40,762 bases of DNA from Bacteroidota bacterium (GCA_018266615.1 JAFEAB010000035.1:1-40762), one strand, 5' to 3'; counted from the first letter of the stretch, positions 9,395 to 19,027 are shown. A program made the numbers and translations. The notes: generated from the sequence alone by a model not told the origin.

Positions 9395-10543
9395 ATGATA
9401 AAAGGGATACTGGTTCGAAGCATATTTATAATCTTGTTTTGCAATTCGTTTCAATTTGTGCAATCCCAGGATTCTTCAAGGCTCCGCATTTCCCTTCTTA
9501 CCTGTACCCCCGGAGATGAATTATACGCCCTCTTTGGGCATAGCGCCATCCGGGTGGTGGATAGCAATAGTGTGCAGGACAATGTTTTCAACTATGGAAC
9601 TTTCGATTTCGATGATAAAAATTTTTACCTCAAGTTTATCCGCGGAAAATTATTGTATTATATAAGTACGGAACCTTTTTTTGATTTCAGGGATTATTAT
9701 CGATCAACCGGGAGAGAAATGACAGAACAGGTGTTGAACCTTTCTCCACAGGAAAAAAAGGATCTCTACCACGCACTGCTCAACAACCTGAAAGAGGAAA
9801 ATAAATATTACCGCTACGATTTCTTCTACGACAATTGTACTACCCGGCTGAGAGATTTAATTTTGAAAGGAAAACATCCCCCACTCCACCTTCCAGCCGT
9901 GGAACCCATAAATACCAGTTTTCGGGATGCTATTCACCAGTACCTCAACCACGGTAAGCAATATTGGAGCAAGTTAGGGATCGATATCCTGCTCGGTGCG
10001 CGCACCGATAAAAAGATGACGGCAGAAGAACAGGAATTCCTTCCCAACAATCTTATGATGGCTTTGGAAAAAGAGGGCCCGGACATCATCCAATCTCAGA
10101 AAAAATTATACAGCCTCAACCTTTCTGAAAAATCAGAACCCTGGTTTACCCCCATGGTTTTTACCATACTCCTTTTAGCAGGATTTATTTTCCTGGGCAG
10201 GTATAAGAATCATAAGGCAAAAATATTGCAGCAGAGCCTGGATGGGCTGTTGTTCTTTTGTATTGGACTTTTGGGATTTATCCTGTTGTTTATGTGGTTT
10301 AATACCGACCACAGCATGACGAAAGATAATTACAATCTCCTATGGGCATGGCCAACCCATTTGGTAGCGGCATTTATTATTAAAAGCAGGAAAAAAGCGG
10401 TACGGGTTTATTGGCTGATTACCGCATTGTTGATGATCCTTGTATTGGCCGCATGGTATTTTTTACCTCAATCGATGAACCCGGCACTCATTCCGGTTGT
10501 ATTGTTATTATTATACAGGTCGGCCATGATATACAATCATTAA
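9395..10543 (+). CDS. DUF4105 (Lnb N-terminal-like) protein with C-terminal membrane domain
   Basis: The 382-residue protein starts with a signal peptide or first membrane helix (MIKGILVRSIFIILFCNSF). The extracytoplasmic DUF4105 / 'Lnb N-terminal periplasmic' domain covers about residues 25-165. It carries the family landmarks LLTCTPGDELYALFGHSAIR, the NYGTFDF segment and YDFFYDNCTTRLRD, with conserved His, Asn and Cys resembling an NlpC/P60-like cysteine hydrolase arrangement. About five hydrophobic segments follow after residue 245 (for example TPMVFTILLLAGFIFLG and LITALLMILVLAAWYF). The enzymatic role is not known for Bacteroidota members. ATG 9395 is chosen over the upstream TTG at 9386 because the TTG lies inside the -7 element. 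Confidence 0.83.
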   Translation: MIKGILVRSIFIILFCNSFQFVQSQDSSRLRISLLTCTPGDELYALFGHSAIRVVDSNSVQDNVFNYGTFDFDDKNFYLKFIRGKLLYYISTEPFFDFRDYYRSTGREMTEQVLNLSPQEKKDLYHALLNNLKEENKYYRYDFFYDNCTTRLRDLILKGKHPPLHLPAVEPINTSFRDAIHQYLNHGKQYWSKLGIDILLGARTDKKMTAEEQEFLPNNLMMALEKEGPDIIQSQKKLYSLNLSEKSEPWFTPMVFTILLLAGFIFLGRYKNHKAKILQQSLDGLLFFCIGLLGFILLFMWFNTDHSMTKDNYNLLWAWPTHLVAAFIIKSRKKAVRVYWLITALLMILVLAAWYFLPQSMNPALIPVVLLLLYRSAMIYNH

Positions 10544-10563
10544 TAAACTAACAATAAGGGATA

Positions 10564-11355
10564 ATGGAAAAAGAAATTTCATGGTGGGGTGGGAGTTTGC
10601 ATTATACCCTTTTGGGCCAGGGGACGCCGGTTATGCTGGTACATGGTTTTGGGGAAACCAGAGAAGTGTGGAATGAGCAAATTGATACATTGAAAGAAAG
10701 GCACCAGCTCCTGGTTCCGGATTTACCCGGATCCGGAAAGTCTTCCTTAAAAAATCAAGGTGAAATTTCCATGGAATTTTTAGCGGAGGCACTCAGGCAA
10801 ATCATAGATGAGGAAGGTATTAAAAAGCTGGTGCTTATCGGGCACAGTATGGGCGGGTATGCAAGTTTAGCCTTTGCCGAAAAATACCCGGAGCGATTAA
10901 CAGCCCTGGGGTTATTTCATTCCTCTGCATTGGCAGATGATGAAGATAAAAAGGCCGTCCGGAAAAAGGGAATAGCATTCATCCGAAAAAACGGCGCCAG
11001 GCTCTTCCTCGAATCAACCATCCCAAATCTGTTTTCAAATTCCGAAAATCCATTAACAGAAAAATTAAAAAATTTAGCTGCAAATTTTAGAGATAACGAT
11101 CTCATTGGCTACTATGAAGGAATGATTGAAAGGCCGGATAGAACCTCGGTTATTTCCTCATTACATATTCCGTTCTTATTAATTATGGGCAAAAATGATA
11201 AAGCCGTCCCTTTGGAATTGGCATTAAAACAATCCCATTTGGCGCCACTTTCCGTTATTCATATATTAAGGATGAGCGGCCATATGGGAATGTGGGAGGA
11301 AAAAGAAAAATCAAACGAAATATTAGCTAAATTTTTAGATCAATTCTGCGGGTAA
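10564..11355 (+). CDS. Alpha/beta-fold hydrolase
   Basis: This 263-residue cytoplasmic protein has the canonical alpha/beta hydrolase layout: an oxyanion-region HGFG near residue 27, DLPGSGKS, and the nucleophile elbow GHSMGG with Ser95. The likely acid is in MGKNDKAVP (about residue 213) and the catalytic His in MSGHMGMWEE (about residue 241). It resembles the BioH/MenH/esterase-type group, but I cannot infer the substrate. The gene lies 20 bases downstream of the DUF4105 gene on the same strand and may share its transcript. The short upstream sequence contains AAGGGA, a weak Shine-Dalgarno-like match. Confidence 0.9.
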   Translation: MEKEISWWGGSLHYTLLGQGTPVMLVHGFGETREVWNEQIDTLKERHQLLVPDLPGSGKSSLKNQGEISMEFLAEALRQIIDEEGIKKLVLIGHSMGGYASLAFAEKYPERLTALGLFHSSALADDEDKKAVRKKGIAFIRKNGARLFLESTIPNLFSNSENPLTEKLKNLAANFRDNDLIGYYEGMIERPDRTSVISSLHIPFLLIMGKNDKAVPLELALKQSHLAPLSVIHILRMSGHMGMWEEKEKSNEILAKFLDQFCG

Positions 11356-11414
11356 ATAGAAAATAAGGCAAACAAAAAAGCTAACTTACAGCCTTGATTT
11401 ACAGGATCCCTTAT

Positions 11415-14009
11415 ATGCGAAGATTTCTACTTTTTAATATCTTAATGTTGCTGTTTGGTTTTGCTGAGGCGAAGCATATCACAGGAGGCGAAGTTTTTTA
11501 CGACTACCTGGGGCAGGGATCCAGTGCAAATACAAAAAGATACAAGGTTACGCTTCTTTTATACCGTGATAATAATTGTGTGAACTGTTCTGTAATGCCG
11601 GCTAATGTTACCATGGGCGTTTTTAATAACAATACCGGTGGAATGGTAGGCGGTTACATCACTACCAATTTAGTGAATTCAGCCAATGTGCCAATTATTA
11701 CCCTTCCGGGCTGCATTACCAACCCACCGAACCTGAGTTATTCGGTTGGGTCGTATGAAATTCTGGTAGAGCTTGCCGATAATACCCTGGGTTATACGGT
11801 AGCATATCAAACCTGTTGCCGCATAGATGGGATCCGAAATATTCCGGATATGGTTGGGGCTACCTATTCCTGCACCATCCCCGGAATGGCGAATAAACCC
11901 ATTGGGTTTACCGATAGTAGCCCCCGCTTTACAAAAGGAATAAATATTATTTGCTACGAAAAGCCTTTTACGCTCGATTTTAGCGCTACGGATCCCAATG
12001 GCGATTCACTCAATTATTATTTTTGTCCGGCTTACAATGGAGGTGCAGCTTCCGATGCATCTTTTAACCAGCCGGCAGGTCCTCCGTATGGGAATGTAAG
12101 CTACATCAATGGATATAATGGCACTTTTCCACTCGGCCCACAAGTTCATATTGACCCGCAAACAGGTATTATTACGGGGATTGCACCGGATGCAGGAAAA
12201 TACGTTGTGTCGGTATGTGTGGATTCGTACCGGAATGGAATTTACATGAGCACTAACCGAAAAGATTTTATCATAACGGTTGCCCCCTGCGATTATGCCG
12301 GCGCGATGTTAAACCCAACCTATATTACCTGCGATGGATTTAATTTCACCTTCATCAACCTCAATAATTCTCCATTAAACGATTCTTATTTCTGGGATTT
12401 TGGCGATGGCTCCACTTCCACTGACGAATCTCCCACCCACCTGTATGCAGCCGCCGGGGTATATCCTATTAAACTGGTGGTAAACCGAAATGCCCCTTGC
12501 GGAGATTCCACTACGGCTATGTTGAGTGTATTTCCCGGTTACTTTCCAAATTTCTCCAACAACTCACCCATTTGTAAAGATAAACCGGTTGCCTTTCAAG
12601 ATCTTACCACCGCTAATTATGGAGTAGCCAATCAGTGGTTCTGGAATTTTGGCGACCCCTCCACCAATGCGGATACCAGCCACCTTAAAAACCCCACCTA
12701 TACCTACGCTACACCCGGAACTTACCAGGCCACTTTAATTGTGCAAAGCACCAAAGGATGCGTTGATACCATCAACCGAACCGTAACCATTGTTGAGAAG
12801 CCGGTGTTCACGGTTACAAACGATACCCTGATTTGTGATGTGGATACGCTTCAGTTATCAGCCACTTCATCCAGTCCGGGAAACATTACCTGGAGTCCCA
12901 ATTATTCTATTAATAATATCCACAGTTTCACTCCGCTGGTAAGCCCGGATATAACCACCACCTATTACGTAACCTTTAGCGATAATACAGGTTGCGAAGG
13001 ATTTGATTCGGTTAAAGTGAATGTGGTGGATCATGTATCCGTAAATGCAGGTAGGGATACCAGCATTTGTCGTACAGATACGCTGGCATTGATGCCGGGA
13101 GGCGATGGATTACAATTTGAATGGACCCCCACTACGGGTTTAAGTGACCCTTTTATTCGAAATCCGCTGGCAAACCCGGTTGCTCCTTCCACCACATATA
13201 CCGTTACCGCCCATATTGGAAAATGTTCTGCTTCTGATAATATCACTATTAAAACCGTTCCATATCCGGCAGCCGTGGTGTCGGGCAATCAAAGTATATG
13301 TTTTGGTAATTCGGTATCGTTGTTGGCATCCGGTGGTACAGCTTATTATTGGAGCCCGCCCACTTATTTAAGCAATCCTTCTTCTCCCAATCCAACGGTT
13401 ATCAGCCCACAATCTTCTATTGTATATTCGGTTGGGGTAACTGATACCCTGGGATGTCCCAAACCGGTATTTGCCACAGTTGCCGTTCAGGTAATCCAGC
13501 TTATAGCAGATGCAGGCCCGAGGGATACCTCGGTTGTTATTAATCAGCCCTTGCAATTATTGGGTACCGGCGGGGATCAATATCATTGGTCGCCTCCTTT
13601 ATATCTCAATAATCCCAATACAGATTCACCCATCAGCCTTCCGGAAGAGAATATCAGTTATATACTTACGGTTTCCAATGCAGCCGGGTGTATTTCAAGA
13701 GATACAATAGATGTAAAAGTGTATAAGATGGCAGCGGATATATATGTACCATCCGGATTCAGTCCGAATGGGGACGGATTAAATGATATTTTAAAACCGT
13801 TAGCATTGGGGATTAAGACACTCGACTATTTTAAGGTGTACAACCGATGGGGGCAATTGATTTACAGCACCTCCAGCATTGGGGATGGATGGGATGGCCG
13901 TTTCGGAGGAAAGGCTCAGGATATTGGAACCTATATCTGGCAGGCTGCCGGTACCGATTACCTCAATAAGCGGCACGAAAAGAAGGGAACCGTGGTGCTC
14001 ATCCGTTAA
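11415..14009 (+). CDS. PKD/Ig-like surface protein with T9SS type B sorting domain
   Basis: This is an 864-residue secreted protein with a signal peptide (MRRFLLFNILMLLFGFAEA). The N-terminal module of about 280 residues (KHITGGEVFYDYLGQG, TCCRIDGIRNIP, DPNGDSLNYYFCP) is shared with the next gene. Two PKD domains follow (SYFWDFGDGSTSTDESPTHLY and NQWFWNFGDPS), then about four Ig-like modules of roughly 80 residues that repeat the pattern WSPxxxLxNPxxxxP...TTTYxV...GC. The tail DIYVPSGFSPNGDGLNDI to the end KKGTVVLIR is a gliding-motility-associated C-terminal domain, which directs T9SS export and surface anchoring. The ATG at 11415 is preferred over TTG 11394 because it begins a clean signal peptide. 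The role is likely in adhesion or cell-surface structure; the ligand is unknown. Confidence 0.9.
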   Translation: MRRFLLFNILMLLFGFAEAKHITGGEVFYDYLGQGSSANTKRYKVTLLLYRDNNCVNCSVMPANVTMGVFNNNTGGMVGGYITTNLVNSANVPIITLPGCITNPPNLSYSVGSYEILVELADNTLGYTVAYQTCCRIDGIRNIPDMVGATYSCTIPGMANKPIGFTDSSPRFTKGINIICYEKPFTLDFSATDPNGDSLNYYFCPAYNGGAASDASFNQPAGPPYGNVSYINGYNGTFPLGPQVHIDPQTGIITGIAPDAGKYVVSVCVDSYRNGIYMSTNRKDFIITVAPCDYAGAMLNPTYITCDGFNFTFINLNNSPLNDSYFWDFGDGSTSTDESPTHLYAAAGVYPIKLVVNRNAPCGDSTTAMLSVFPGYFPNFSNNSPICKDKPVAFQDLTTANYGVANQWFWNFGDPSTNADTSHLKNPTYTYATPGTYQATLIVQSTKGCVDTINRTVTIVEKPVFTVTNDTLICDVDTLQLSATSSSPGNITWSPNYSINNIHSFTPLVSPDITTTYYVTFSDNTGCEGFDSVKVNVVDHVSVNAGRDTSICRTDTLALMPGGDGLQFEWTPTTGLSDPFIRNPLANPVAPSTTYTVTAHIGKCSASDNITIKTVPYPAAVVSGNQSICFGNSVSLLASGGTAYYWSPPTYLSNPSSPNPTVISPQSSIVYSVGVTDTLGCPKPVFATVAVQVIQLIADAGPRDTSVVINQPLQLLGTGGDQYHWSPPLYLNNPNTDSPISLPEENISYILTVSNAAGCISRDTIDVKVYKMAADIYVPSGFSPNGDGLNDILKPLALGIKTLDYFKVYNRWGQLIYSTSSIGDGWDGRFGGKAQDIGTYIWQAAGTDYLNKRHEKKGTVVLIR

Positions 14010-14059
14010 TTTCCATACAAATAATTACCCCATTTCAGAAAATAAATTTTCGTATTTTT

Positions 14060-14078
14060 AGAGGCGGTACCAACCTCT
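14060..14078 (+). promoter_or_regulatory. Small stem-loop in the leader of the second PKD gene
   Basis: AGAGG (14060-14064) and CCTCT (14074-14078) can pair around a nine-base loop, ending four bases before the ATG at 14083. TATTTTTA (14053-14060), one mismatch from the -7 consensus, overlaps its start. The stem is short and its role is speculative. Confidence 0.2.
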
Positions 14079-14082
14079 GCCT

Positions 14083-17000
14083 ATGCGAAAATTTTTACTT
14101 GCATTTTTTTTTATTTTAGGAAGTTATTCTGGCTTTGCCACCCATACAAAAGGTGGGTGGATGTACTATGAGTATTTAGGGAAAGGGGTTGTTGACACCA
14201 ATAAGCTCAGGTATAAAATCGGACTTAATTTCTTTATGAGCTGTTCTTCCAGTTCCCCAACGGAGGACAATTATAATTTCTCCATTTTCAATGGTGCGGC
14301 TCCTTTTAATTTTATCAGCAATGCATCTGTACATGTGGGAACTGATATTAATTATCAAAATTGCACCCTCCACGGTTGTTATCCCTGCATTGATGTGATC
14401 CCATCCATTTGTTATCGGGTACGCAGCTACGTTACCATAGTGGAACTTGCACCAAATGCCGCCGGGTATATTATTTCGAAGCAACGATGTTGCCGGGTAG
14501 GTGGGATAAACAATATTGTAAGCTCCCTGGATGTAGGCGAAACGTACAGCATCCAGATTCCCGGATTTAATAATCCCATACCCAATGCCCATGTAAACAG
14601 CAGCCCGAAATTTGTTTTCAATGATACAGCCGTTGTTTGTGGAGGAAGCACCTTCAGCCTGAATTTTAATGCCATGGATCCCGACGGCGATTCCCTTCAT
14701 TATTATTTCTGTAATGCTTTAAATGGTGGCAACTCCTCTAATCCGGATCCGCCAACTGCCAGTAACCCGCCCTACGTATCTGTTCCTTATGCATCCCCTT
14801 ATTCCGGCGCATCCCCTTTAGGTTCCGGAGTAATCATCAATCCCATTACAGGAACCATTTCGGGCACAGCTCCCGGACCGGGAGAATATGTGGTAACAGT
14901 TTGCGTGGGGGAATACCGTACCGGAGTTTTAATTGGCACTACCCGAAAGGAATTACACGTTCGGGTGGCAGATTGCACCCCGGTGAGGGCCACCCTGGAT
15001 CCGGAGTTTACAACCTGTGGCGATCTTACCCTTAGTTTCTTTAATCAAACAGATAATATTGCTATTCAAAACTGGTTTTGGACTTTTGGCGATCCGGCTA
15101 CCGGGAGCCAGGATACCTCCTACGATCAATTGCCAACGCATACTTTTTCCCAGGCCGGAGATTATACCATAAAGTTGGTTGTAAACAGAGGATTACCTTG
15201 TATTGATTCCACAGAACAATTATTAAAGGTTTACCCGGGTTTCTTTCCTGGTTTTTCTTCAGCTCCCCCCTATTGTGTTGGCCAACCCGTAAGCTTTACC
15301 GATACTACACGCACCAATTATGGGTTTGTAAATTATTGGAAATGGGATTTTGGTGTTACCAGCACAGCACAGGATACCAGCCTGCTGCAAAATCCTGTTT
15401 TTTCCTATAACGCTGCGGGTACCTATACCGTTCAACTCATCTCCGCCAACAGCAAAGGATGCAAAGACACGATTACCCATAATATTACAGTATTGCCCAC
15501 CCCTGCAGTGAACATTATCAACCCTGATACGATTATTTGCAAACTGGACAGTATTCCACTAACGGCAACGGGCACAGGCAGCTTCTCCTGGTTGCCCGCC
15601 ACCAATATTATTGGGGCCGGTACGGCAACACCTACCGTATTTCCATCCACTCCCACAAAATATTTTGTAACCATTACTGAGAACGGATGCAAAAACAGGG
15701 ATTCAATAATGATAACAGCTTTAGGCGATCTCAGCAACAGTATATCAGCCTCTCCCACTTCCATCTGTGCGGAAGACACACTAACGCTAACAGGCAGTAG
15801 CAATAAAACGGATCACCTCCGATGGGAATGGTCGCCAACAACCAGCGTACAATCGCCTAACGCGGCAAGCACCCGCGCCTATCCGATGGTTTCAACTACC
15901 TACACCTTAAAGACCTATTGGGGCGACCATTGTGTAGTTTCCCAGTCCATCAATATCCCGGTTACTCCGCTTGCCATTCCGGAAGCTGGTATGGGAGGAT
16001 TTATCTGCCATGGCCAAACAACGCTGCCACTGAGTGCCTCCGGAGGATCAACCTATAACTGGACTCCCACCGCAGGGTTAAACGACCCTCATATTGCCAA
16101 TCCAATCGCCAACCCAAACAACACCACCCTATATACCGTAGCAATTGGGGTAACCGGTTGTGCCCGAACGAAACAGGATACCGTGACGGTAACGGTTTAT
16201 AATCCGCCCGCTTTATCGTTACCCGGCGATACCCTCATTTGCTCGATCGATACCTTACCTATTCATGCCGTAGGTACCGGCACGGTAATTTGGTCGCCCA
16301 ATTACAATATCAATAACTTAAATACTCCGAACATCCTGGTTAGTCCTGATACGGCCACCACCTATCATGCTACCCTTACGGATATCCATGGCTGTTATAC
16401 ACAGGATTCGGTTTATGTAGATGTAAAGCTGGTAGTGTCGTTGAATGCCGGTTCCGACACCTCCATTTGCCGAACAGAAGGATTCTACCTGGGAACCATT
16501 AGCGATGCCCTGCATTACAACTGGTCTCCGGCCACCGGATTAAACAACGATACCTTAAAGCATCCGTTTGCCAAGCCATTGGTTACCACCACCTATACAG
16601 TAATTGCCAACATTGGCAAATGCGAAAGCGTTGATTCGGTAAAAATTGTAGTTGCTCCCTACCCCATTGCTAAGGCAAATATTGATACCGCCATTTGTAT
16701 TCATTACAACGGCTGGCTCAATGCAACGGGCGGTTCCCTTTATACCTGGGATCCTGTTACCTACCTAAGTAACCCCAACATTCCCAACCCACTTATAATT
16801 CAACCACTGCAAACAACCAATTATGTAGTAACGGTAAGGGATACCCTGGGCTGTACACGCCCGTCAAAGGATACAGTCCGGGTTTTAGTGATCCCCGAAT
16901 TAAATGTTGTTGCGGTACCTGCCGATACCAGCATCGTAATAGGTCAGCCTATCCGGTTGGTGGCAACCGGAGCGGAATACTACCATTGGGCTCCCCCCTA

Positions 17001-17409
17001 CAAGCTTTCATCTACGGAGGTACAAATGCCCATTGCATCTCCGGAACAGGAAGTTACCTATGTGGTGGTTGGGACGGACAGGTATGGCTGCAAAGCTTCC
17101 GATTCGGTTCATTTAAAGGTATATAATCTTCCTGCGAGCATTTATGTTCCAACAGCATTTAGTCCGAATGGGGATGGTTTAAATGATATTGCACGCCCTA
17201 TTTTATTGGGAATGAAGGGGCTTAATTACTTCAAGGTATTCAATCGGTGGGGAATCCAGGTATATCAAACATCCCAATTGGAAGAAGGATGGGATGGCAA
17301 CTATAAAGGGAAAGCCCAGGACCCCGGAACCTTTGTCTGGATTGCAGAAGGGGTTACTTTTGATGGGACAAAAATTTCCAAAAAAGGATATTTGGTATTG
17401 ATCCGGTAA
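14083..17409 (+). CDS. Large PKD/Ig-like surface protein with T9SS type B sorting domain, paralogue of preceding gene
   Basis: This 1108-residue protein is colinear with the 864-residue protein just upstream. It has a signal peptide (MRKFLLAFFFILGSYSGFA) and the same N-terminal module (HTKGGWMYYEYLGKG, RCCRVGGINNI, DPDGDSLHYYFCN). Two PKD domains follow (NWFWTFGDPATGSQDT and YWKWDFGVTSTAQDTS), then a longer run of Ig-like modules, and a C-terminal sorting domain beginning SIYVPTAFSPNGDGLNDI and ending KKGYLVLIR. The length difference corresponds to about three extra Ig-like modules at about residues 470-710. Known proteins with this tail leave the cell through T9SS and are anchored on the surface. 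The two genes probably arose by tandem duplication followed by module gain or loss. The ligand is unknown. Confidence 0.9.
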   Translation: MRKFLLAFFFILGSYSGFATHTKGGWMYYEYLGKGVVDTNKLRYKIGLNFFMSCSSSSPTEDNYNFSIFNGAAPFNFISNASVHVGTDINYQNCTLHGCYPCIDVIPSICYRVRSYVTIVELAPNAAGYIISKQRCCRVGGINNIVSSLDVGETYSIQIPGFNNPIPNAHVNSSPKFVFNDTAVVCGGSTFSLNFNAMDPDGDSLHYYFCNALNGGNSSNPDPPTASNPPYVSVPYASPYSGASPLGSGVIINPITGTISGTAPGPGEYVVTVCVGEYRTGVLIGTTRKELHVRVADCTPVRATLDPEFTTCGDLTLSFFNQTDNIAIQNWFWTFGDPATGSQDTSYDQLPTHTFSQAGDYTIKLVVNRGLPCIDSTEQLLKVYPGFFPGFSSAPPYCVGQPVSFTDTTRTNYGFVNYWKWDFGVTSTAQDTSLLQNPVFSYNAAGTYTVQLISANSKGCKDTITHNITVLPTPAVNIINPDTIICKLDSIPLTATGTGSFSWLPATNIIGAGTATPTVFPSTPTKYFVTITENGCKNRDSIMITALGDLSNSISASPTSICAEDTLTLTGSSNKTDHLRWEWSPTTSVQSPNAASTRAYPMVSTTYTLKTYWGDHCVVSQSINIPVTPLAIPEAGMGGFICHGQTTLPLSASGGSTYNWTPTAGLNDPHIANPIANPNNTTLYTVAIGVTGCARTKQDTVTVTVYNPPALSLPGDTLICSIDTLPIHAVGTGTVIWSPNYNINNLNTPNILVSPDTATTYHATLTDIHGCYTQDSVYVDVKLVVSLNAGSDTSICRTEGFYLGTISDALHYNWSPATGLNNDTLKHPFAKPLVTTTYTVIANIGKCESVDSVKIVVAPYPIAKANIDTAICIHYNGWLNATGGSLYTWDPVTYLSNPNIPNPLIIQPLQTTNYVVTVRDTLGCTRPSKDTVRVLVIPELNVVAVPADTSIVIGQPIRLVATGAEYYHWAPPYKLSSTEVQMPIASPEQEVTYVVVGTDRYGCKASDSVHLKVYNLPASIYVPTAFSPNGDGLNDIARPILLGMKGLNYFKVFNRWGIQVYQTSQLEEGWDGNYKGKAQDPGTFVWIAEGVTFDGTKISKKGYLVLIR

Positions 17410-17579
17410 CTTCGGCATTAACAGAAAAGGTTTCAAGGAGTATAGAACTCATTTAGAAGTACGGATCTCTCACCGGGATACCGTACAAAGGATTTTAACT
17501 TACCCGGAGAAGTATTTTGCAGATCCAAATCCACCGAATCTTATTATTCCCCTTTTGGGGTTTGAAAATTTTATATATG

Positions 17580-17954
17580 TTACTCCTCCGAAATGGGGTT
17601 CTCGTTTAATTCCATTTTCTGATTTATGATTTCATCCCGAATCGCCATTGAGTGGGCCTGCCTTTTATGGATTTGTTTTGATTTCAGGCGTTTCAACGAT
17701 TCGTTTAAGGCATCAATGCAGGAAGATATGGCCGTTTCAAAATGAAGGCTGTGGCGTTTGGCAAAAACATCATTGCCGGGAATTTCAAGCCTTATTTCGC
17801 AGTAATTATTATCGGGGAAATTTTCTCCCCCTTTATGCAATACGACATTGGCGCCAATCAGTTTTTCATATTTAATGGATTTTAGTTTCTCATGAATAAA
17901 GGAATCAAGGGATGAACTGGCTTTGAAACCCAATGATTGAACAATTACTTTCAT
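17580..17954 (-). CDS. HPF/RaiA-family ribosome-associated protein
   Basis: This is a 124-residue protein beginning MKVIVQSLGFKASSSLDSFI, the beta-alpha pattern of the S30AE/sigma-54-modulation (HPF/RaiA) family. A LEIPGNDVFAKRHSLHFETAI stretch and the helix SCIDALNESLKRLKSKQIHK complete the single domain. Members bind between the ribosomal subunits in stationary phase and stabilise inactive ribosomes. The length corresponds to the short HPF form, lacking the long dimerisation tail. I prefer ATG 17954 over ATG 17963 (MLSMKV) because family members start at MKV. It is transcribed away from the neighbouring membrane protein gene by 122 bases on the same strand. No ligand residues can be judged beyond the fold pattern. 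Confidence 0.8.
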   Translation of the reverse strand: MKVIVQSLGFKASSSLDSFIHEKLKSIKYEKLIGANVVLHKGGENFPDNNYCEIRLEIPGNDVFAKRHSLHFETAISSCIDALNESLKRLKSKQIHKRQAHSMAIRDEIINQKMELNENPISEE

Positions 17955-18076
17955 GGATAACATTTTATTGCTGATGAAGTGAATGGTGGAAGTATCGGAT
18001 TATCTTTTGGCTTTTGTATAGATATGGAAATTAGAATTTAGAGTCCGGAGCTTTGGAGAACCGACCCTTCTCCTAA

Positions 18077-18469
18077 TCAGAAAACAATATCTACGGAATT
18101 ATGTTGCCGGGATTGAGCTGATTTAAGAGTAATCCCCAAAACCAGGACTAAAAAACCAAAAAAAAGGTTGAAAAATGCAAAGGACCGGTTGGAATTGAAA
18201 ATCTGAATAAGCAATTGATCTCCCCCCATAAACCAGCCAAATCCCAAAAGAAGCATGGCGGACCCCAGGATCTTAAGAAATGGTTTACAATATCCTACGG
18301 AAGTAAAAAAAATCGTAGCACAACCAATAATAATTTGAAAAATAGCATGTAAAGTATTGGTAGTAAACATTCCAAAAACAATCCGGGAGGAAAAGCCCCA
18401 AATACCTGATAAAAGGAACAGGATTCCTATCATTATACTAAATACCTTAAGAAAGTTCAATTTTCTCAT
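18077..18469 (-). CDS. Small four-helix membrane protein (DUF4383-like)
   Basis: About 130 residues with four predicted membrane helices: VFSIMIGILFLLSGIWGF, HAIFQIIIGCATIFFTSV, LKILGSAMLLLGFGWF and NLFFGFLVLVLGITL. The arrangement, with a 'NxLHxxxQxxxG' segment after the first helix (NTLHAIFQIIIG), resembles the DUF4383 family of small membrane proteins of unknown function. The call rests on this pattern alone. ATG at 18469 (MRKLNFLKV) is preferred over GTG at 18493. It is followed by the HPF-like gene on the same strand, but the gap of 122 bases leaves co-transcription open. Confidence 0.6.
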   Translation of the reverse strand: MRKLNFLKVFSIMIGILFLLSGIWGFSSRIVFGMFTTNTLHAIFQIIIGCATIFFTSVGYCKPFLKILGSAMLLLGFGWFMGGDQLLIQIFNSNRSFAFFNLFFGFLVLVLGITLKSAQSRQHNSVDIVF

Positions 18470-18493
18470 GGCTTCTGGTTTATCCGTAATCAC

Positions 18494-19027
18494 AGGGTAA
18501 AAAGGGAGTATTGTTTGAATTCAACTGCAATCTCCAATAATTCAAATGTTTTGAATATACGGTCTTTTTTCATGTTTGCCAACCAGGATGGGAGAAATTA
18601 ACAGTCTCAAGTGGCCATCCCTGTTGACTTTCCTAATTTTTCATTTTTATAAAAACTAAACCGGGTATAATCCTTTTAGTAAGGTGGCATCAATTTCAAA
18701 ATATAAAATCAACTTTTCCTTCAAATGAAATCGTGGGTTCAAAAGATCAAAATATTAAATTCCGGGAAAGCAAGAGGCTAACATCCAGGGTCCTCATAAA
18801 ATTTGTGGGAAGAATAAAATGCAAACAGCGAGGATTGAATCCAGGTAACTTCTCAACAAGAAAATTTAATGATATACTGAAATGGGAGTTTAATTTATTA
18901 ACCTATCTGCCTAGGGATTGAATTCACTCTAAAATCTTCCCTATTGAGGGCATTCATTTCATCTTAAGGGTAGGTGTAAAAGCATCATTAGAAATTCACG
19001 GAGGGCGTAAAAATAACCCTTGTGATC
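18494..19027. other. Intergenic stretch without a convincing gene
   Basis: This is an AT-rich region between the divergent minus-strand membrane protein gene and the giant adhesin gene. A 62-codon plus-strand frame (18733-18921) is rich in Lys, Arg and Asn, starts from a GTG and shows no recognisable domain, so I do not call it. No tRNA, terminator or clear repeat is seen. The last part leads into the adhesin promoter. Confidence 0.4.

Noticed and set aside
17549..17560. CCCCTTTTGGGG as a terminator between the PKD gene and the HPF-like gene
   Set aside because: The stem has only four pairs and no run of T follows on either strand.
18733..18921. 62-codon plus-strand reading frame before the giant adhesin
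   Set aside because: It has a GTG start, a Lys/Arg/Asn-rich composition typical of AT-rich noncoding DNA, no domain and no supporting promoter.
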